Source of the DNA: Pseudovibrio axinellae
GTDB taxonomy: Bacteria; Pseudomonadota; Alphaproteobacteria; Rhizobiales; Stappiaceae
DNA: 64,000 nucleotides
Assembly: GCF_900110875.1 (NCBI RefSeq)
Contig: NZ_FOFM01000004.1
Coordinates: 248,001 to 312,000, forward strand
Direction of reading: 5' to 3'
Shown here piece by piece: positions 19,326 to 29,217 of the stretch. Positions within the stretch are counted from its first letter, which is position 1. Every line of letters starts with the position of its first letter. The notes beneath the pieces were generated by a model. The model searched no databases. It was not told the DNA's origin and was given only the letters and a program-made list of their open reading frames with translations. Both the position numbers and the translations under genes were made by a program.

Positions 19326-19354
19326 AAAAGCCGGGCATTGTGCCCGGCTTTTTT
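19326..19354 (+). terminator. Intrinsic terminator after the AsmA-like gene
   Basis: AAGCCGGGCA (from 19329), a TTG loop, and TGCCCGGCTT followed by further T. A-run on the left, so it could also stop leftward transcripts. Confidence 0.92.
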
Positions 19355-19372
19355 ATGATCTTTGTTGCTTAC

Positions 19373-19410
19373 AAAATGCAGCCTACCTTTTAATGACAAT
19401 AGGTGGGCTG
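19373..19410 (-). terminator. Probable tyrS terminator
   Basis: Arms CAGCCTACCT (19379-19388) and AGGTGGGCTG (19401-19410) pair with one G-T wobble. On the minus strand a short T-run (ATTTTG) follows. It lies just past the tyrS stop. Confidence 0.6.
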
Positions 19411-19473
19411 CTTTAAGTCTATGTGCCAGCACGGCCTTCTAACAATATTTTATGCAAGCTTTTGGTTGCCGAC

Positions 19474-20727
19474 TTAGGCGGGCTTTACGAGGACGTGTTT
19501 TTTCTTGCCAAGCGAGAGCTTGATGACACCATCGTTAGTGAGGTCGGCGATGGTGATCGTGCGTGTATGGTCCTGTTCGGCCTTGTCGTTGATGCGGACG
19601 CCGCCGCCCTTCAAATTACGACGCGTCTCGCCGTTAGAGCTGCAAAGACCAGCCGTTACATAAAGACCTAAAACCCCGATGCCCGCTTCAAGTTCGGCTT
19701 GCGGAACTTCAATTGTTGGCAAACCAGCAGCGTTAGCGCCTTCCTCAAAAGCTTTGCGGGCGGTTTCAGCAGCTTTCTCAGCTTCTTCACGGCCATGCAG
19801 AAGAGCAGTTGCTTCCGTTGCCAGTACTTTCTTAGCATCGTTGATTTCGGTGCCTGAGAGCGCTCCCAGGCGTTTAATCTCATCCATCGGTAGAACGGTG
19901 AAGAGCTTAAGGAATTTTTCAACGTCAGCGTCTTCTGTGTTACGCCAGAACTGCCAGTAGTCGTAGGGGCTTAGCATGTCAGCGTTGAGCCAAACTGCAC
20001 CTGCTGCGGTCTTGCCCATTTTGGCGCCGGATGCTGTTGTCAGCAGTGGTGTGGTAAGCGCAAACAGTTCTTTATCTGCAAGGCGGCGGCCAAGGTCCAC
20101 GCCTGAAAGAATGTTGCTCCACTGATCGGAGCCACCCATCTGTAGGCGACAGCCAGTACGGCGATGGATTTCCAGATAGTCATAGCCTTGCAACAGCATA
20201 TAGTTGAACTCAAGGAACGAGAGATGCTGTTCACGTTCCAAGCGCAATTTGACGCTATCGCGCTGAATCATCTGATTGACGGAGAAGTAGCGGCCGACGT
20301 CGCGCAGGAAGTCCATGTAGTTGAGTTTCAACAACCAATCAGCGTTATCCATCATCATTGCATCAGATGGTCCATCGCCGAATGTCAGGAACTTTTCGAA
20401 AACTTGTTTAATGCCGTTTTTGTTGTCCTCGATGTTTTCATCGGTCAGAACTTTGCGGCTTTCATCTTTACCGGTTGGATCACCAACGCGGGTCGTACCG
20501 CTTCCCATAAGGGTGATGGCGCGGTGTCCGCTTTGTTGGAACCAATGCAGCATCATGATTTGGACGAGGGAACCTACGTGCAAGCTGCTCGCGGTGCAGT
20601 CAAAGCCAATATATGCGGTGACGGTCTCGCTTGCGCACAGCTCGTCCAGCCCATCAGCATTGGAGAGTTGGTGCAGGAATCCGCGTTCTTCCATTGTCCG
20701 CATAAATTCGGATTTATAAGAGCTCAT
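19474..20727 (-). CDS. tyrS: Tyrosyl-tRNA synthetase
   Basis: This 417-residue class I enzyme joins tyrosine to tRNA-Tyr. The HIGH-type motif is L-H-V-G-S near residue 47, preceded by the conserved Y-I-G-F-D. The KMSKS-type loop is K-M-G-K-T near 236. A C-terminal S4-like RNA-binding domain contains G-G-V-R-I-N-D. Length matches the bacterial enzyme. It is monocistronic; 780 bp without an annotated gene lie upstream. Confidence 0.96.
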   Translation of the reverse strand: MSSYKSEFMRTMEERGFLHQLSNADGLDELCASETVTAYIGFDCTASSLHVGSLVQIMMLHWFQQSGHRAITLMGSGTTRVGDPTGKDESRKVLTDENIEDNKNGIKQVFEKFLTFGDGPSDAMMMDNADWLLKLNYMDFLRDVGRYFSVNQMIQRDSVKLRLEREQHLSFLEFNYMLLQGYDYLEIHRRTGCRLQMGGSDQWSNILSGVDLGRRLADKELFALTTPLLTTASGAKMGKTAAGAVWLNADMLSPYDYWQFWRNTEDADVEKFLKLFTVLPMDEIKRLGALSGTEINDAKKVLATEATALLHGREEAEKAAETARKAFEEGANAAGLPTIEVPQAELEAGIGVLGLYVTAGLCSSNGETRRNLKGGGVRINDKAEQDHTRTITIADLTNDGVIKLSLGKKKHVLVKPA

Positions 20728-21446
20728 TGGTCAAGCCTGTTCAATTTACTGAATAATTCAAAGTTGAAAGGTCTATACCTGAGTTTTGGGCGGGATTCAC
20801 TCGTTTTTTAGGGTAAGAACAAAACGAATAGTGTGAATTGGCTAGGCGAGGCCAAAAGAAAACCCCGTGTCCTTCTCGAAGGGCAAACGGGGTCTTGCTT
20901 TTTTGGGTGGATCGCCGTGATTTGCCTTTTCAAGGGCTATACTGGGGCGTTTGATTTGACTTCCGCCCGCGTGCGTCCGGTTTCGATCCATGCTTACCGC
21001 TTGATGACGCGCAGTCGCTCAAGCTGTTGTCATTTTCGATATATACAGGCCTTTGCAGAGGGATTTACTGAATGCCATATAGCTTCATTAAAGCCTTGCA
21101 ACCCACTGATTTGGTGGATTCATCCAGTTCTCCTCTTGTTGACCTATAATATAAGTAGGAAAGCAGTGATGTGGTTTCAAGGGCGGGGATGAAATTTGTT
21201 ATGCGAGGGCATAACTGCCTACATTGCAATGAATGCAGAATCGTGTTCACCAAGTGTCAGCGGGAATGACGCCTTGGACGTAAGTGGGCCATGCGGAGCG
21301 GTTACAGGGCAGTAAAGCCATATACTTAAACGTGATTTCGTGCAGGCCAGAGATACGAATTTGTTTTGCGTTGAAATGCGCGTTGGTTTGAGCGGAATGC
21401 GTTTTTCTTGCGTTTTTGCGTGGGCGCTATCAATTCCATTGTCAAA
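20728..21446. other. Gene-poor region between tyrS and glnA with a hairpin and a possible 49-aa ORF
   Basis: About 720 bp hold no recognised gene. A nested hairpin has outer arms ACCCCGT (20862-20868) and ACGGGGT (20887-20893) and inner CCTTC/GAAGG; T-rich runs follow on both strands, so it can terminate in either direction. On the minus strand an ATG at 20991 opens 49 codons to a stop at 20842, overlapping the hairpin. It starts M-D-R-N-R-T and is basic, without a clear ribosome site. On the plus strand TTGACC and TATAAT-like sequences near 21139-21148 overlap too closely to be one promoter. In some related genomes a gene for anhydro-muramate kinase sits beside tyrS; none is seen here. Confidence 0.4.
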
Positions 21447-21487
21447 GAAAAACAAAACCCCCGGAAATTTCTCTCCGAGGGTTTTGC
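21447..21487 (-). terminator. glnA intrinsic terminator
   Basis: Arms AAAACCC (21454-21460) and GGGTTTT (21479-21485) with an inner CCGGA/TCCG pairing. On the minus strand the stem is followed by TTTTGTTTTTC. Confidence 0.9.
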
Positions 21488-21506
21488 TGCATAATCCAGA
21501 ATAGGA

Positions 21507-22916
21507 TTAGACAGAGTAGTACATGTCGAACTCAACTGGGTGAGGGGTCATGTCTGTGCGCATGACTTCTTCCATCTTCAGTTCGATGTAAGCGTCGATC
21601 TGGTCGTCATCGAATACGCCGCCTGCTTTGAGGAACTCGCGGTCTGCATCGAGGCATTCCAGAGCTTCACGCAGGGATGCTGCAACAGTTGGGATCTCGG
21701 AGAGTTCTTCTGGTGGCAGATCGTAAAGGTTCTTGTCCATTGCATCGCCAGGATGGATCTTGTTTTTGATGCCATCAAGGCCAGCCATCAGCTGAGCTGA
21801 GAATGCCAGATACGGGTTTGCTGTTGGATCTGGGAAGCGAACTTCTACGCGCTTGCCTTTAGGCGAGGTGGTGAATGGAATACGGCAAGAAGCAGAACGG
21901 TTGCGTGAAGAGTACGCCAACAGAACTGGAGCTTCGTAGCCTGGTACCAGACGCTTGTAGGAGTTGGTGGACGCATTGGTGAATGCGTTCAGCGCTTTTG
22001 CGTGCTTAAGGATACCGCCGATGAAGTACAGAGCGTTTTCAGAAAGGTCAGCATACTGGTTACCAGAGAAGGTTGGCTTACCATCTTCCCAAAGGGAGAA
22101 GTGACAGTGCATGCCTGTGCCGTTATCACCGAAAATTGGCTTTGGCATAAAGGTTGCTGACTTGCCGTAGGCATGAGCAACCTGATGAACCGCATACTTA
22201 TAGATCTGCATGTGGTCGGCCATGGTGGTCAGGGTCTGGAACTGCATACCGAGTTCGTGCTGAGCTGCTGCCACTTCGTGGTGGTGCTTTTCAACTTTTA
22301 CGCCCATGTCAGTCATCACTGACAGCATTTCAGAACGGATGTCCTGGCAGCTGTCGATTGGTGGTACTGGGAAGTAGCCGCCTTTGGTGCGTGGACGGTG
22401 GCCCAGGTTGCCGGACTCATACTCGCTGTCCATGTTGGACGGCAGTTCAGAGCAATCCAGCTTAAAGCCGGTGTTGTATGGGTCTGCTGCGAAGCGAACG
22501 TCGTCGAAAATGAAGAATTCAGCTTCTGGGCCAACGAAGACAGTGTCACCAGCGCCACATGCTTTCACATAGGCTTCTGCGCGTTTTGCAGTCATGCGTG
22601 GGTCACGGTTGTAACCTTCGCCTGAAACAGGGTCCAGAACGTCACAAAAGATGGACATGGTGGATTGTGCGAAGAATGGGTCGATATGTGCTGTTTCTGG
22701 ATCAGGCATCAGCATCATGTCGGATTCATTGATTGCTTTCCAGCCAGCGATGGAAGAACCGTCAAACGCAACGCCTTCAGCGAACATGTCTTCGTGTACT
22801 TGGGAAATATCCATGGTAACGTGCTGCAGCTTGCCGCGTGGATCGGAAAAACGCAGATCCACGAACTTCACGTCTTTTTCCTGGATTTCTTTCAAGACAT
22901 CAGCGGAGGTTGTCAT
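21507..22916 (-). CDS. glnA: Glutamine synthetase, type I
   Basis: This 469-residue enzyme makes glutamine from glutamate, ammonia and ATP, and is the main route of ammonia assimilation. It shows the family motifs D-G-S-S-I-A-G-W near residue 53, the metal-site G-P-E-A-E-F-F-I-F near 130, the ATP-site segment N-G-T-G-M-H-C-H near 268, and the N-R-S-A-S-C-R-I-P segment near 340. The adenylylation tyrosine is in K-N-L-Y-D-L-P-P near residue 396, so activity is probably set by GlnE/PII. It is the second gene after glnB, 120 bp apart, with its own AGGAAG ribosome site. Confidence 0.98.
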   Translation of the reverse strand: MTTSADVLKEIQEKDVKFVDLRFSDPRGKLQHVTMDISQVHEDMFAEGVAFDGSSIAGWKAINESDMMLMPDPETAHIDPFFAQSTMSIFCDVLDPVSGEGYNRDPRMTAKRAEAYVKACGAGDTVFVGPEAEFFIFDDVRFAADPYNTGFKLDCSELPSNMDSEYESGNLGHRPRTKGGYFPVPPIDSCQDIRSEMLSVMTDMGVKVEKHHHEVAAAQHELGMQFQTLTTMADHMQIYKYAVHQVAHAYGKSATFMPKPIFGDNGTGMHCHFSLWEDGKPTFSGNQYADLSENALYFIGGILKHAKALNAFTNASTNSYKRLVPGYEAPVLLAYSSRNRSASCRIPFTTSPKGKRVEVRFPDPTANPYLAFSAQLMAGLDGIKNKIHPGDAMDKNLYDLPPEELSEIPTVAASLREALECLDADREFLKAGGVFDDDQIDAYIELKMEEVMRTDMTPHPVEFDMYYSV

Positions 22917-23036
22917 AACTTCCTATTCCTCTTATTAAAATCGCCAGTGGCGTCGTGTTGTAAACTGGGAGACCAAGCCTGTGGGATTACTCCCCCCAAT
23001 GCTTTAGTCCTCGTGATTATCGAGTGAATTTTTTGC

Positions 23037-23722
<686 letters not shown>

Positions 23723-24178
23723 ATGAGATTGGTTTCTCTCGACCATGTTGTGCTTACTGTTCATGATATTGAACAGACCAGTCGATTTTATCAGGACGTG
23801 CTTGGCATGGAGGAGATCGTCTTTGGCGGGGGGCGCCGCGCTCTCCATTTCGGGCAGCAGAAGATTAATTTGCAACCTGTTGACGTGAGCCAGGAGCCGT
23901 TGGCTCAGGCGCAGGTTCCCGGAACCGCAGACTTATGTTTCCTTGTCGAGAACCTTGATGCAGCGATTGCCCGCTTGAGTGCAGCTGCCATTGTGATCGT
24001 GGAAGGGCCTGTTTTTCGAACAGGTGCGAGTTCTCCGTTGCTTTCTATTTATATCCGAGACCCGGATGGCAACCTGATTGAACTTTCGCAGCCTCAAGAT
24101 GTTGTGATCGCTAGTGATGAGCGCGCAGATACTGCTGGGAAGAATAAACAAAACAACCGCCCCAAATCTAATCGGTGA
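23723..24178 (+). CDS. VOC (glyoxalase/dioxygenase superfamily) protein
   Basis: This 151-residue protein has one vicinal-oxygen-chelate module pair. L-D-H-V-V-L-T-V-H-D-I at the start gives the first metal histidine; a repeat-like half begins with A-D-L-C-F-L-V-E, and Y-I-R-D-P-D-G-N-L-I-E-L gives the terminal glutamate. That set of ligands fits a metal-dependent lyase, isomerase or dioxygenase, but the substrate is unknown. The last 25 residues are polar and disordered. The ATG at 23723 has AGGGAG 7 nt upstream; the GTG at 23720 is too close to it. It runs away from glnB and towards the NAD(P)HX repair gene. Confidence 0.85.
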   Translation: MRLVSLDHVVLTVHDIEQTSRFYQDVLGMEEIVFGGGRRALHFGQQKINLQPVDVSQEPLAQAQVPGTADLCFLVENLDAAIARLSAAAIVIVEGPVFRTGASSPLLSIYIRDPDGNLIELSQPQDVVIASDERADTAGKNKQNNRPKSNR

Positions 24179-24472
24179 CTTAAGGCCATGCAGGTCAAGG
24201 CTGTTGCCATGTTCTGTTTGGTTTGGATTGTGAGTTTATTGGGGGTGAGGCGAATAAATGTGCCTGCGTTGCTTTGTGGATGTTGCTGAGATGGCCGTCT
24301 ATGCGATGGATAGTGGGTCATGTCGCAGGGCAGGGCTGCTTCCTTTGTTATTGAACGCATGAAATGGACATCAAAGCGCCGTGTTACCAAGCAGAGTATG
24401 ATGAGCTGGATTTCTAACGTTAGCATGCCTTGAGTTTCTCTCGGCCTCAGGACTACGAAATTGGAGAGCTTT
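24179..24472. other. Spacer before the NAD(P)HX repair gene
   Basis: 294 bp without a credible gene, terminator or recognisable promoter. It contains the GGAGAG ribosome site used to set the next start. Confidence 0.35.
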
Positions 24473-25993
24473 ATGTATGAGTTGTTGACGCCGTTGCAGA
24501 TGAAGAAAGCGGATCGTCTGACAATTGAGGGGGGAACCTCTGGTCTTACGCTGATGCATAATGCGGGCAAGGTGGTTTTGGAGGCCTTGCAGGAGATTTT
24601 ATATCCGCATTCTCGGATTCTCGTGCTCTGCGGGCCTGGCAACAATGGCGGTGATGGTTTTGTTGTTGCGCAGCTGGCAAGTGATGAAGGGTTTGATGTT
24701 CGCGTGGCGCTGGTGTGTGATCCGGCAGCGCTGACAGGTGATGCTGAGCTTGCCTATGATGAAATGAGCCTTGATCTGACTTCTCTGGAAAATATGAGAT
24801 CTTTGATGGAGGAGGTTAGCGACGACGATGTTATTGTTGATGCATTGTTTGGCGCAGGGCTGAGCAGGCCGCTAGACTATGAGATTTTGCAGTTAGTACA
24901 GCGTATTAACGCCAGCTCTGCCCAGTGCGTTGCTATTGATCTGCCATCAGGTGTGAGCGGTAAGAGCGGCGAAGTGCAGGGAGAAGCCGTCCATGCAGAC
25001 ATAACTGTGACCTTCTTTCGGGCGAAGCCGGGGCATTACCTTTTCCCTGGGCGCGCACATTGCGGCGAGATTATCATTGAGCAGATTGGCCTGGAAGATG
25101 ATGTGCTCTCCAAGGTGGGGCCGACGGCCTTTTATAACTGCGATAAGATTTGGGGTGATATTCCCGATATGCCCGCGGTGGCCGGCCATAAATATAACCG
25201 GGGTCATACTCTGGTGGTGAGCGGGCCGAAGTTTGCAACGGGTGCGAGCCGACTTGCAGCGCGTGCGGCGCAGAGGGCGGGCAGTGGGCTTGTTAGTATC
25301 GTTGCACGAGAGCAGGCTGCGCATGTTCATGCTGCCCACCTGAATAGTATTATGATCTGTCTGGCGGATCGGATTGCGGACTTTGAGCGGATCCTAGAGG
25401 ATCAGCGCCTTAACTGCGTTGTGATTGGTCCAGCTGTCGGGGTTGGGCGCGAAACGCAGGAGCGTGTCGTTCAGTGCTTATTAGATGAGCGCGGTGTTGT
25501 GATTGATGCTGACGCGCTGATGTCTTTTGAGCCAAAGCCCGAGATCTTGTTTGAGTATATTGCACAGGCGCAAACTGGCGCGCGCGTTGTTCTAACTCCG
25601 CATGAAGAGGAGTTCCGAAGATTGTTCCCTGATTTGAATGAGGCAACATCAACCGCTTGCAAAGTGGAAAGAGTGCAGCAGGCGGCGGCGCGTGCTGGTG
25701 CTGTCGTGGTCTTGAAGGGTGCAGATACGGTGATTGCGGACCCGGCAGGTGCCGTCGCGATTAATGCAAGTGGTACGCCATGGCTTGCCAGCGCTGGCAC
25801 AGGGGACGTGCTGGCGGGTATCATTGGTGGCTATCTGGCTCAGGGGCTTAGTGCTTATCAAGCTGCTGCAAAAGGGGTCTGGGTTCATGGCCGCGCTGCG
25901 GAGTATGCTGGAGACGGGCTCATTGCAGAAGAAGTCATCGATCATATCCCTGATGTGATCACCGAATTGGTTGAATATGTGGAGGGGTTTTGA
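24473..25993 (+). CDS. nnr: Bifunctional NAD(P)H-hydrate epimerase and ADP-dependent dehydratase
   Basis: This 506-residue fused enzyme repairs hydrated NADH and NADPH. The N-terminal YjeF_N epimerase domain (about 1-215) shows G-P-G-N-N-G-G-D-G and L-F-G-A-G-L. The C-terminal ribokinase-like dehydratase domain (about 230-500) shows T-P-H-E-E-E-F, V-V-L-K-G-A-D-T and the nucleotide-site motif S-A-G-T-G-D-V-L-A-G-I. Start: ATG at 24473 has GGAGAG 6 nt upstream, while a TTG at 24461 four codons earlier does not. Neighbourhood with glnB-glnA is common in this class. No frameshift is seen; both domains are complete. Confidence 0.94.
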   Translation: MYELLTPLQMKKADRLTIEGGTSGLTLMHNAGKVVLEALQEILYPHSRILVLCGPGNNGGDGFVVAQLASDEGFDVRVALVCDPAALTGDAELAYDEMSLDLTSLENMRSLMEEVSDDDVIVDALFGAGLSRPLDYEILQLVQRINASSAQCVAIDLPSGVSGKSGEVQGEAVHADITVTFFRAKPGHYLFPGRAHCGEIIIEQIGLEDDVLSKVGPTAFYNCDKIWGDIPDMPAVAGHKYNRGHTLVVSGPKFATGASRLAARAAQRAGSGLVSIVAREQAAHVHAAHLNSIMICLADRIADFERILEDQRLNCVVIGPAVGVGRETQERVVQCLLDERGVVIDADALMSFEPKPEILFEYIAQAQTGARVVLTPHEEEFRRLFPDLNEATSTACKVERVQQAAARAGAVVVLKGADTVIADPAGAVAINASGTPWLASAGTGDVLAGIIGGYLAQGLSAYQAAAKGVWVHGRAAEYAGDGLIAEEVIDHIPDVITELVEYVEGF

Positions 25994-26170
25994 CGCGGCT
26001 ATTGAAGGTGCTGTGCGATGCTTGCTCAGCCCGATTTTGTTTTGATGCCGTAATCTGGATCGCCGTTGTTTTACGGAAGGGGCTGACTAAACGCTGCTCT
26101 GAGCGGAAGAGGGCGTTACTCATTGATAAAAAAACAAAAGTTTAAAAAGAGAGATATCTGCTCGATCTAA

Positions 26171-26258
26171 GCGATTTGTACCTTCAAAAGCCGTAATGCA
26201 CAGTTTCATAGGTACAAATCGCGTGGAAAACCGAGAACTGGGCATAAACAGTGCATTA
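26171..26258. repeat. Interleaved inverted repeats (13 bp and 8 bp)
   Basis: Arms GCGATTTGTACCT (26171-26183) and AGGTACAAATCGC (26210-26222) match perfectly. TAATGCAC (26194-26201) and GTGCATTA (26251-26258) also match perfectly. No T-run follows, so it is not an intrinsic terminator. Confidence 0.85.
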
Positions 26259-26263
26259 GGTGG

Positions 26264-26292
26264 TTGACTTCTATCGGGTTCCCATTTAGCTA
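26264..26292 (+). promoter_or_regulatory. Probable tRNA-Leu promoter
   Basis: TTGACT at 26264-26269, a 17-nt spacer, and TAGCTA at 26287-26292. The start of transcription would fall a few bases before the tRNA 5' end. Confidence 0.6.
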
Positions 26293-26302
26293 CCCCTCCA
26301 AC

Positions 26303-26385
26303 GCGGCTGTGGCGAAATTGGTAGACGCACTAGATTTAGGTTCTAGCGGGAGACCGTGGGGGTTCGAGTCCCTCCAGCCGCACCA
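26303..26385 (+). tRNA. tRNA-Leu (TAG)
   Basis: The acceptor arms GCGGCTG and CAGCCGC pair fully, the discriminator is A, and CCA is encoded. The anticodon stem CTAGA/TCTAG holds the loop TTTAGGT, so the anticodon is TAG. A class II variable arm (GCGGGAGACCGTG) is present, as expected for leucine. Confidence 0.97.
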
Positions 26386-26618
26386 TATCCCCGGTGATAC
26401 GGTGCATAGATAAACGACCGTAGCTTATCGGAAACGGAAAAGTTGAGGGCGTTGTCGAAGTTCGGTTTATGCTCACCTTTTCGTCAGGCGGATAAGAGCT
26501 AAGGGATTTTCTCCCGAAGCGTTTTCCCCTCTTCGAAACGGGTGTTATGTTTACCGTGCTGGGACAAACCATATTGGTTTGTCGGTACGCGTCCTAAATC
26601 AAGGACGAAGCAAAGACC

Positions 26619-27965
26619 ATGCAGGTATCAGAAACCCTGGCCGAGGGCCTAAAGCGCGAACTCAAAGTCGTTATCCCGGCGACGGATCTGGCGACCCGCC
26701 TCGATGAATACCTTAATGACATGAAGTCAAAGGTAAACATTAACGGCTTCCGTCCGGGTAAAGTTCCAGTTGCACATCTTAAGCGTCTTCATGGCCGTCA
26801 GGCGATGGGCGAACTGATCGGCAACCTGATCAACGAAACCACCACCAAAACAATTGAAGAACGCAAAGAAAAGCCGGCTCTTCAGCCTGAAATCGATCTT
26901 TCTGACGATGACGCTGAAAAAGTTTTGGCTGGTGAAGCAGATCTTGCTTACACCATCTCTTATGAAGTTCTGCCTAAGTTCGACATCGTAGATTTCTCTA
27001 CTATTGAACTTGAGCGCCCGATCGTTGAAATCTCTGAAGACGAAGTTGACGAGCAGGTCAAACAGATCGCAGAAAGCAACCGTCCATTTGAAGCGCGCGA
27101 AGATGGTGCTGCTGCTGAAGACGGTGACCGTGTGACAATGCACTACCTGGGTAAGCTTGACGGCGAGCCATTTGAAGGTGGTGAAGATGAGAACGGTCAG
27201 CTGGTTCTGGGTTCTGGTCAGTTCATTCCTGGCTTCGAAGAGCAGGTTGTTGGCATGAAAGTTGGTGGCAAGAAAGTCATCGACGTGACCTTCCCTGAAG
27301 AATACGGCGCAGCAAACCTTGCTGGTCGCGCAGTAACCTTTGACATCGACGTGAAGGGCATTGAAGCTCCAGGCGACGTTTCCATTGATGATGAAATGGC
27401 AACCAAGCTGGGTCTTGAGTCTCTGGAGAAGCTGAAAGAAATCGTTCGTGGCCAGATTGAAAGCCAGTTCGGTGCAGCTACCCGCCAGAAAGTAAAGCGC
27501 GAGCTTTTGGACAAACTGGACGCTGAGTACACCTTCGAGTTGCCTGAAAAACTTCTGGAAACAGAATTTGACGGCGTGTGGAAGCAAGTTGAAGCTGACA
27601 TGCAGCAGGCTGGTAAAACCTTCGAAGACGAAAAAACGACCGAAGAAGAAGCTAAAGTTGAGTACCGTAAGATCTCTGAGCGTCGTGTACGCCTTGGTCT
27701 GGTTCTTTCTGAAGTTGGTGAGCAGAACAAAGTTCAGGTTACCGATGAAGAAGTACAGAAAGCTCTGTTCGATCGTGTTCGTCAGTTCCCAGGTCAAGAA
27801 CAGCAGGTGTTTGAGTTCTACAAGAACAACGAACAGGCTTTGGCTTCCCTGCGTGCCCCAATCTACGAAGAGAAGGTTGTGGACTTTATTCTTGAGCTTG
27901 CAAAAGTTTCTGACAAAGTCGTGTCCAAAGACGAGCTCCTGGCTCAGGACGAAGACGAAGCATAA
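26619..27965 (+). CDS. tig: Trigger factor
   Basis: This 448-residue ribosome-bound chaperone meets nascent chains at the exit tunnel. The ribosome-binding N-domain has the signature G-F-R-P-G-K-V-P near residue 43. The FKBP-type prolyl isomerase domain (about 160-245) shows G-D-R-V-T-M-H-Y-L-G. The C-terminal arms follow and end in an acidic tail D-E-D-E-A. Codon use is rich in the preferred codons expected of a highly expressed gene. It stands alone, followed by a strong terminator, upstream of the ClpP/ClpX/Lon protease genes. Confidence 0.97.
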   Translation: MQVSETLAEGLKRELKVVIPATDLATRLDEYLNDMKSKVNINGFRPGKVPVAHLKRLHGRQAMGELIGNLINETTTKTIEERKEKPALQPEIDLSDDDAEKVLAGEADLAYTISYEVLPKFDIVDFSTIELERPIVEISEDEVDEQVKQIAESNRPFEAREDGAAAEDGDRVTMHYLGKLDGEPFEGGEDENGQLVLGSGQFIPGFEEQVVGMKVGGKKVIDVTFPEEYGAANLAGRAVTFDIDVKGIEAPGDVSIDDEMATKLGLESLEKLKEIVRGQIESQFGAATRQKVKRELLDKLDAEYTFELPEKLLETEFDGVWKQVEADMQQAGKTFEDEKTTEEEAKVEYRKISERRVRLGLVLSEVGEQNKVQVTDEEVQKALFDRVRQFPGQEQQVFEFYKNNEQALASLRAPIYEEKVVDFILELAKVSDKVVSKDELLAQDEDEA

Positions 27966-27993
27966 TTTGGGAATTTTGCCCAAGGATTTCAAG

Positions 27994-28018
27994 AAGGGGG
28001 CCTTGTGCCCCCTTTTTT
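27994..28018 (+). terminator. tig intrinsic terminator
   Basis: AAGGGGGC (27994-28001), loop CTTGT, GCCCCCTT, then more T. Confidence 0.95.
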
Positions 28019-28195
28019 ATTCTGCGCCTCTTGAAATTTGAGGTGGAAAGCCGAAATATCTGAAGCTGTCTTAGTCTGTCAGAGCTTATGTGCTCTTTCA
28101 GGTCCCCTGCATTTGGGCTAAGAATAATAGGCTTTATGGAAACACTCCATAAACCTTGTGGCTTTACCTTTTGGCAAGTGCCTTTAAGACAAGGG

Positions 28196-28227
28196 CGACA
28201 TCCCATGGGTGGGCATGTCGTTTTTTT
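28196..28227 (+). terminator. Intrinsic terminator upstream of clpP
   Basis: Outer arms CGACAT (28196-28201) and ATGTCG (28215-28220) enclose CCCATGGGTGGGC, which can pair further. Seven T follow at 28221-28227. Confidence 0.75.
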
Positions 28228-28314
28228 CGACATAAGTTTCTTGCAGACTGACCGGTTTACCGGATAAGTTACCGAGCTTGTTTAAGCTTTCTGCATATTT
28301 AAAATGGATGACGC

Positions 28315-28950
28315 ATGACCGATCCTGTAGAGTACTACACGAACAGCCTGGTGCCGATGGTTGTGGAGCAAACCAACCGGGGCGAGCGGGCCTATGACAT
28401 CTTCTCACGGCTGTTGAAGGAGCGTATTATCTTCCTCACCGGTCCTGTGGAAGATACAGTGGCGACGCTGGTCTGTTCCCAGTTGCTTTACCTGGAAGCG
28501 GAAAACCCGAACAAAGAAATTGCACTTTATATCAATTCTCCGGGTGGCGTAGTGACTAGTGGCCTTGCTATATATGACACTATGCAGTTTATCCGGCCGA
28601 AGATTTCGACCCTTTGTATCGGACAGGCTGCTAGCATGGGCTCGTTGCTTCTGGCTGCTGGTGAAAAGGGTATGCGCTTTTCTTTGCCAAACAGCCGGGT
28701 CATGGTTCACCAGCCTTCTGGTGGGTTCCGTGGTCAAGCTGCAGATATCATGCTGCATGCACAGGAAATTTTGAAGCTGAAGCGTCGATTGAATGAGATC
28801 TATGTATCGCATACTGGTCAGACACTTGAGGCTGTGGAAGAAGCGCTTGAGCGCGATAACTTTATGAGTGCAGATGCGGCGAAAGAGTTCGGTCTGATTG
28901 ATAATGTTATTGAAAATCGCGAGAGCTTAAACGTCGTTGAACCAGCATAA
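28315..28950 (+). CDS. clpP: ATP-dependent Clp protease proteolytic subunit
   Basis: This 211-residue serine protease forms a barrel of two seven-membered rings and degrades proteins fed in by ClpX or ClpA. The catalytic serine is Ser107 in G-Q-A-A-S-M-G-S and the histidine is His132 in M-V-H-Q-P-S-G-G. The acid residue lies in the later R-D-N-F-M-S segment region. The N-terminal [11 protein letters not shown] is the usual start of alphaproteobacterial ClpP. clpX follows after 267 bp. In this class ClpXP also drives cell-cycle proteolysis, such as CtrA turnover. Confidence 0.97.
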   Translation: MTDPVEYYTNSLVPMVVEQTNRGERAYDIFSRLLKERIIFLTGPVEDTVATLVCSQLLYLEAENPNKEIALYINSPGGVVTSGLAIYDTMQFIRPKISTLCIGQAASMGSLLLAAGEKGMRFSLPNSRVMVHQPSGGFRGQAADIMLHAQEILKLKRRLNEIYVSHTGQTLEAVEEALERDNFMSADAAKEFGLIDNVIENRESLNVVEPA

Positions 28951-28970
28951 AACTGGTTTATAATAATTAA

Positions 28971-29015
28971 CTCGCACGCAAGTTTTTTTAACAGGGAATG
29001 AACTTTGCGTGCGAG
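28971..29015 (+). other. Strong hairpin in the clpP-clpX spacer
   Basis: CTCGCACGCAA (28971-28981) pairs perfectly with TTGCGTGCGAG (29005-29015). The T-run lies in the loop, not after the stem, so it is not an ordinary rightward terminator. A weak hairpin ACCAG/CTGGT precedes it. A tandem direct repeat GATAAGTCA occurs twice at 29114-29131. Confidence 0.65.
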
Positions 29016-29217
29016 CCTTAAAGGAATGTTGATTATTGCGCGCCAAATATCGCATAAGTGAGTGGCCGTTAGTGATTTCCAAAGCTTCCCTCTGGAAGCG
29101 GAGCACAAAACGCGATAAGTCAGATAAGTCAGTAGAACGTCGAAACGAAAGTTTCGCTGTCGAGTTAAGAAATCTAGGAGGGGCCGGTTCCCTCGAAACG
29201 ATGCGGGGTTATATCTC

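Larger units (their letters stand above)
25994..26302. promoter_or_regulatory. tRNA-Leu upstream region with interleaved inverted repeats
   Basis: No gene. Two inverted repeats are interleaved (A-B-A'-B'): a perfect 13-bp pair at 26171-26183 and 26210-26222, and an 8-bp pair at 26194-26201 and 26251-26258. The second pair's left arm lies in the first pair's loop, which is pseudoknot topology. The tRNA-Leu promoter follows. Confidence 0.55.
27966..28314. other. Region between tig and clpP with two terminators
   Basis: The tig terminator (27994-28018) is followed by about 180 bp with no reading frame and then a second terminator (28196-28227) only 88 bp before clpP. Something transcribed between them, a small RNA or a prematurely stopped clpP leader, would explain the second terminator. 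A CTTGAA near 28030 could be part of a heat-shock-type promoter but no matching -10 stands out. Confidence 0.45.

Noticed and set aside
20833-21192. 119-codon plus-strand frame between tyrS and glnA
   Set aside because: It runs through the terminator-like hairpin and has no ribosome site or family features.
26727-27992. 421-codon frame opposite tig
   Set aside because: It is antisense to a clearly coding, highly expressed gene; its length reflects tig codon bias and its peptide has no recognisable motif.
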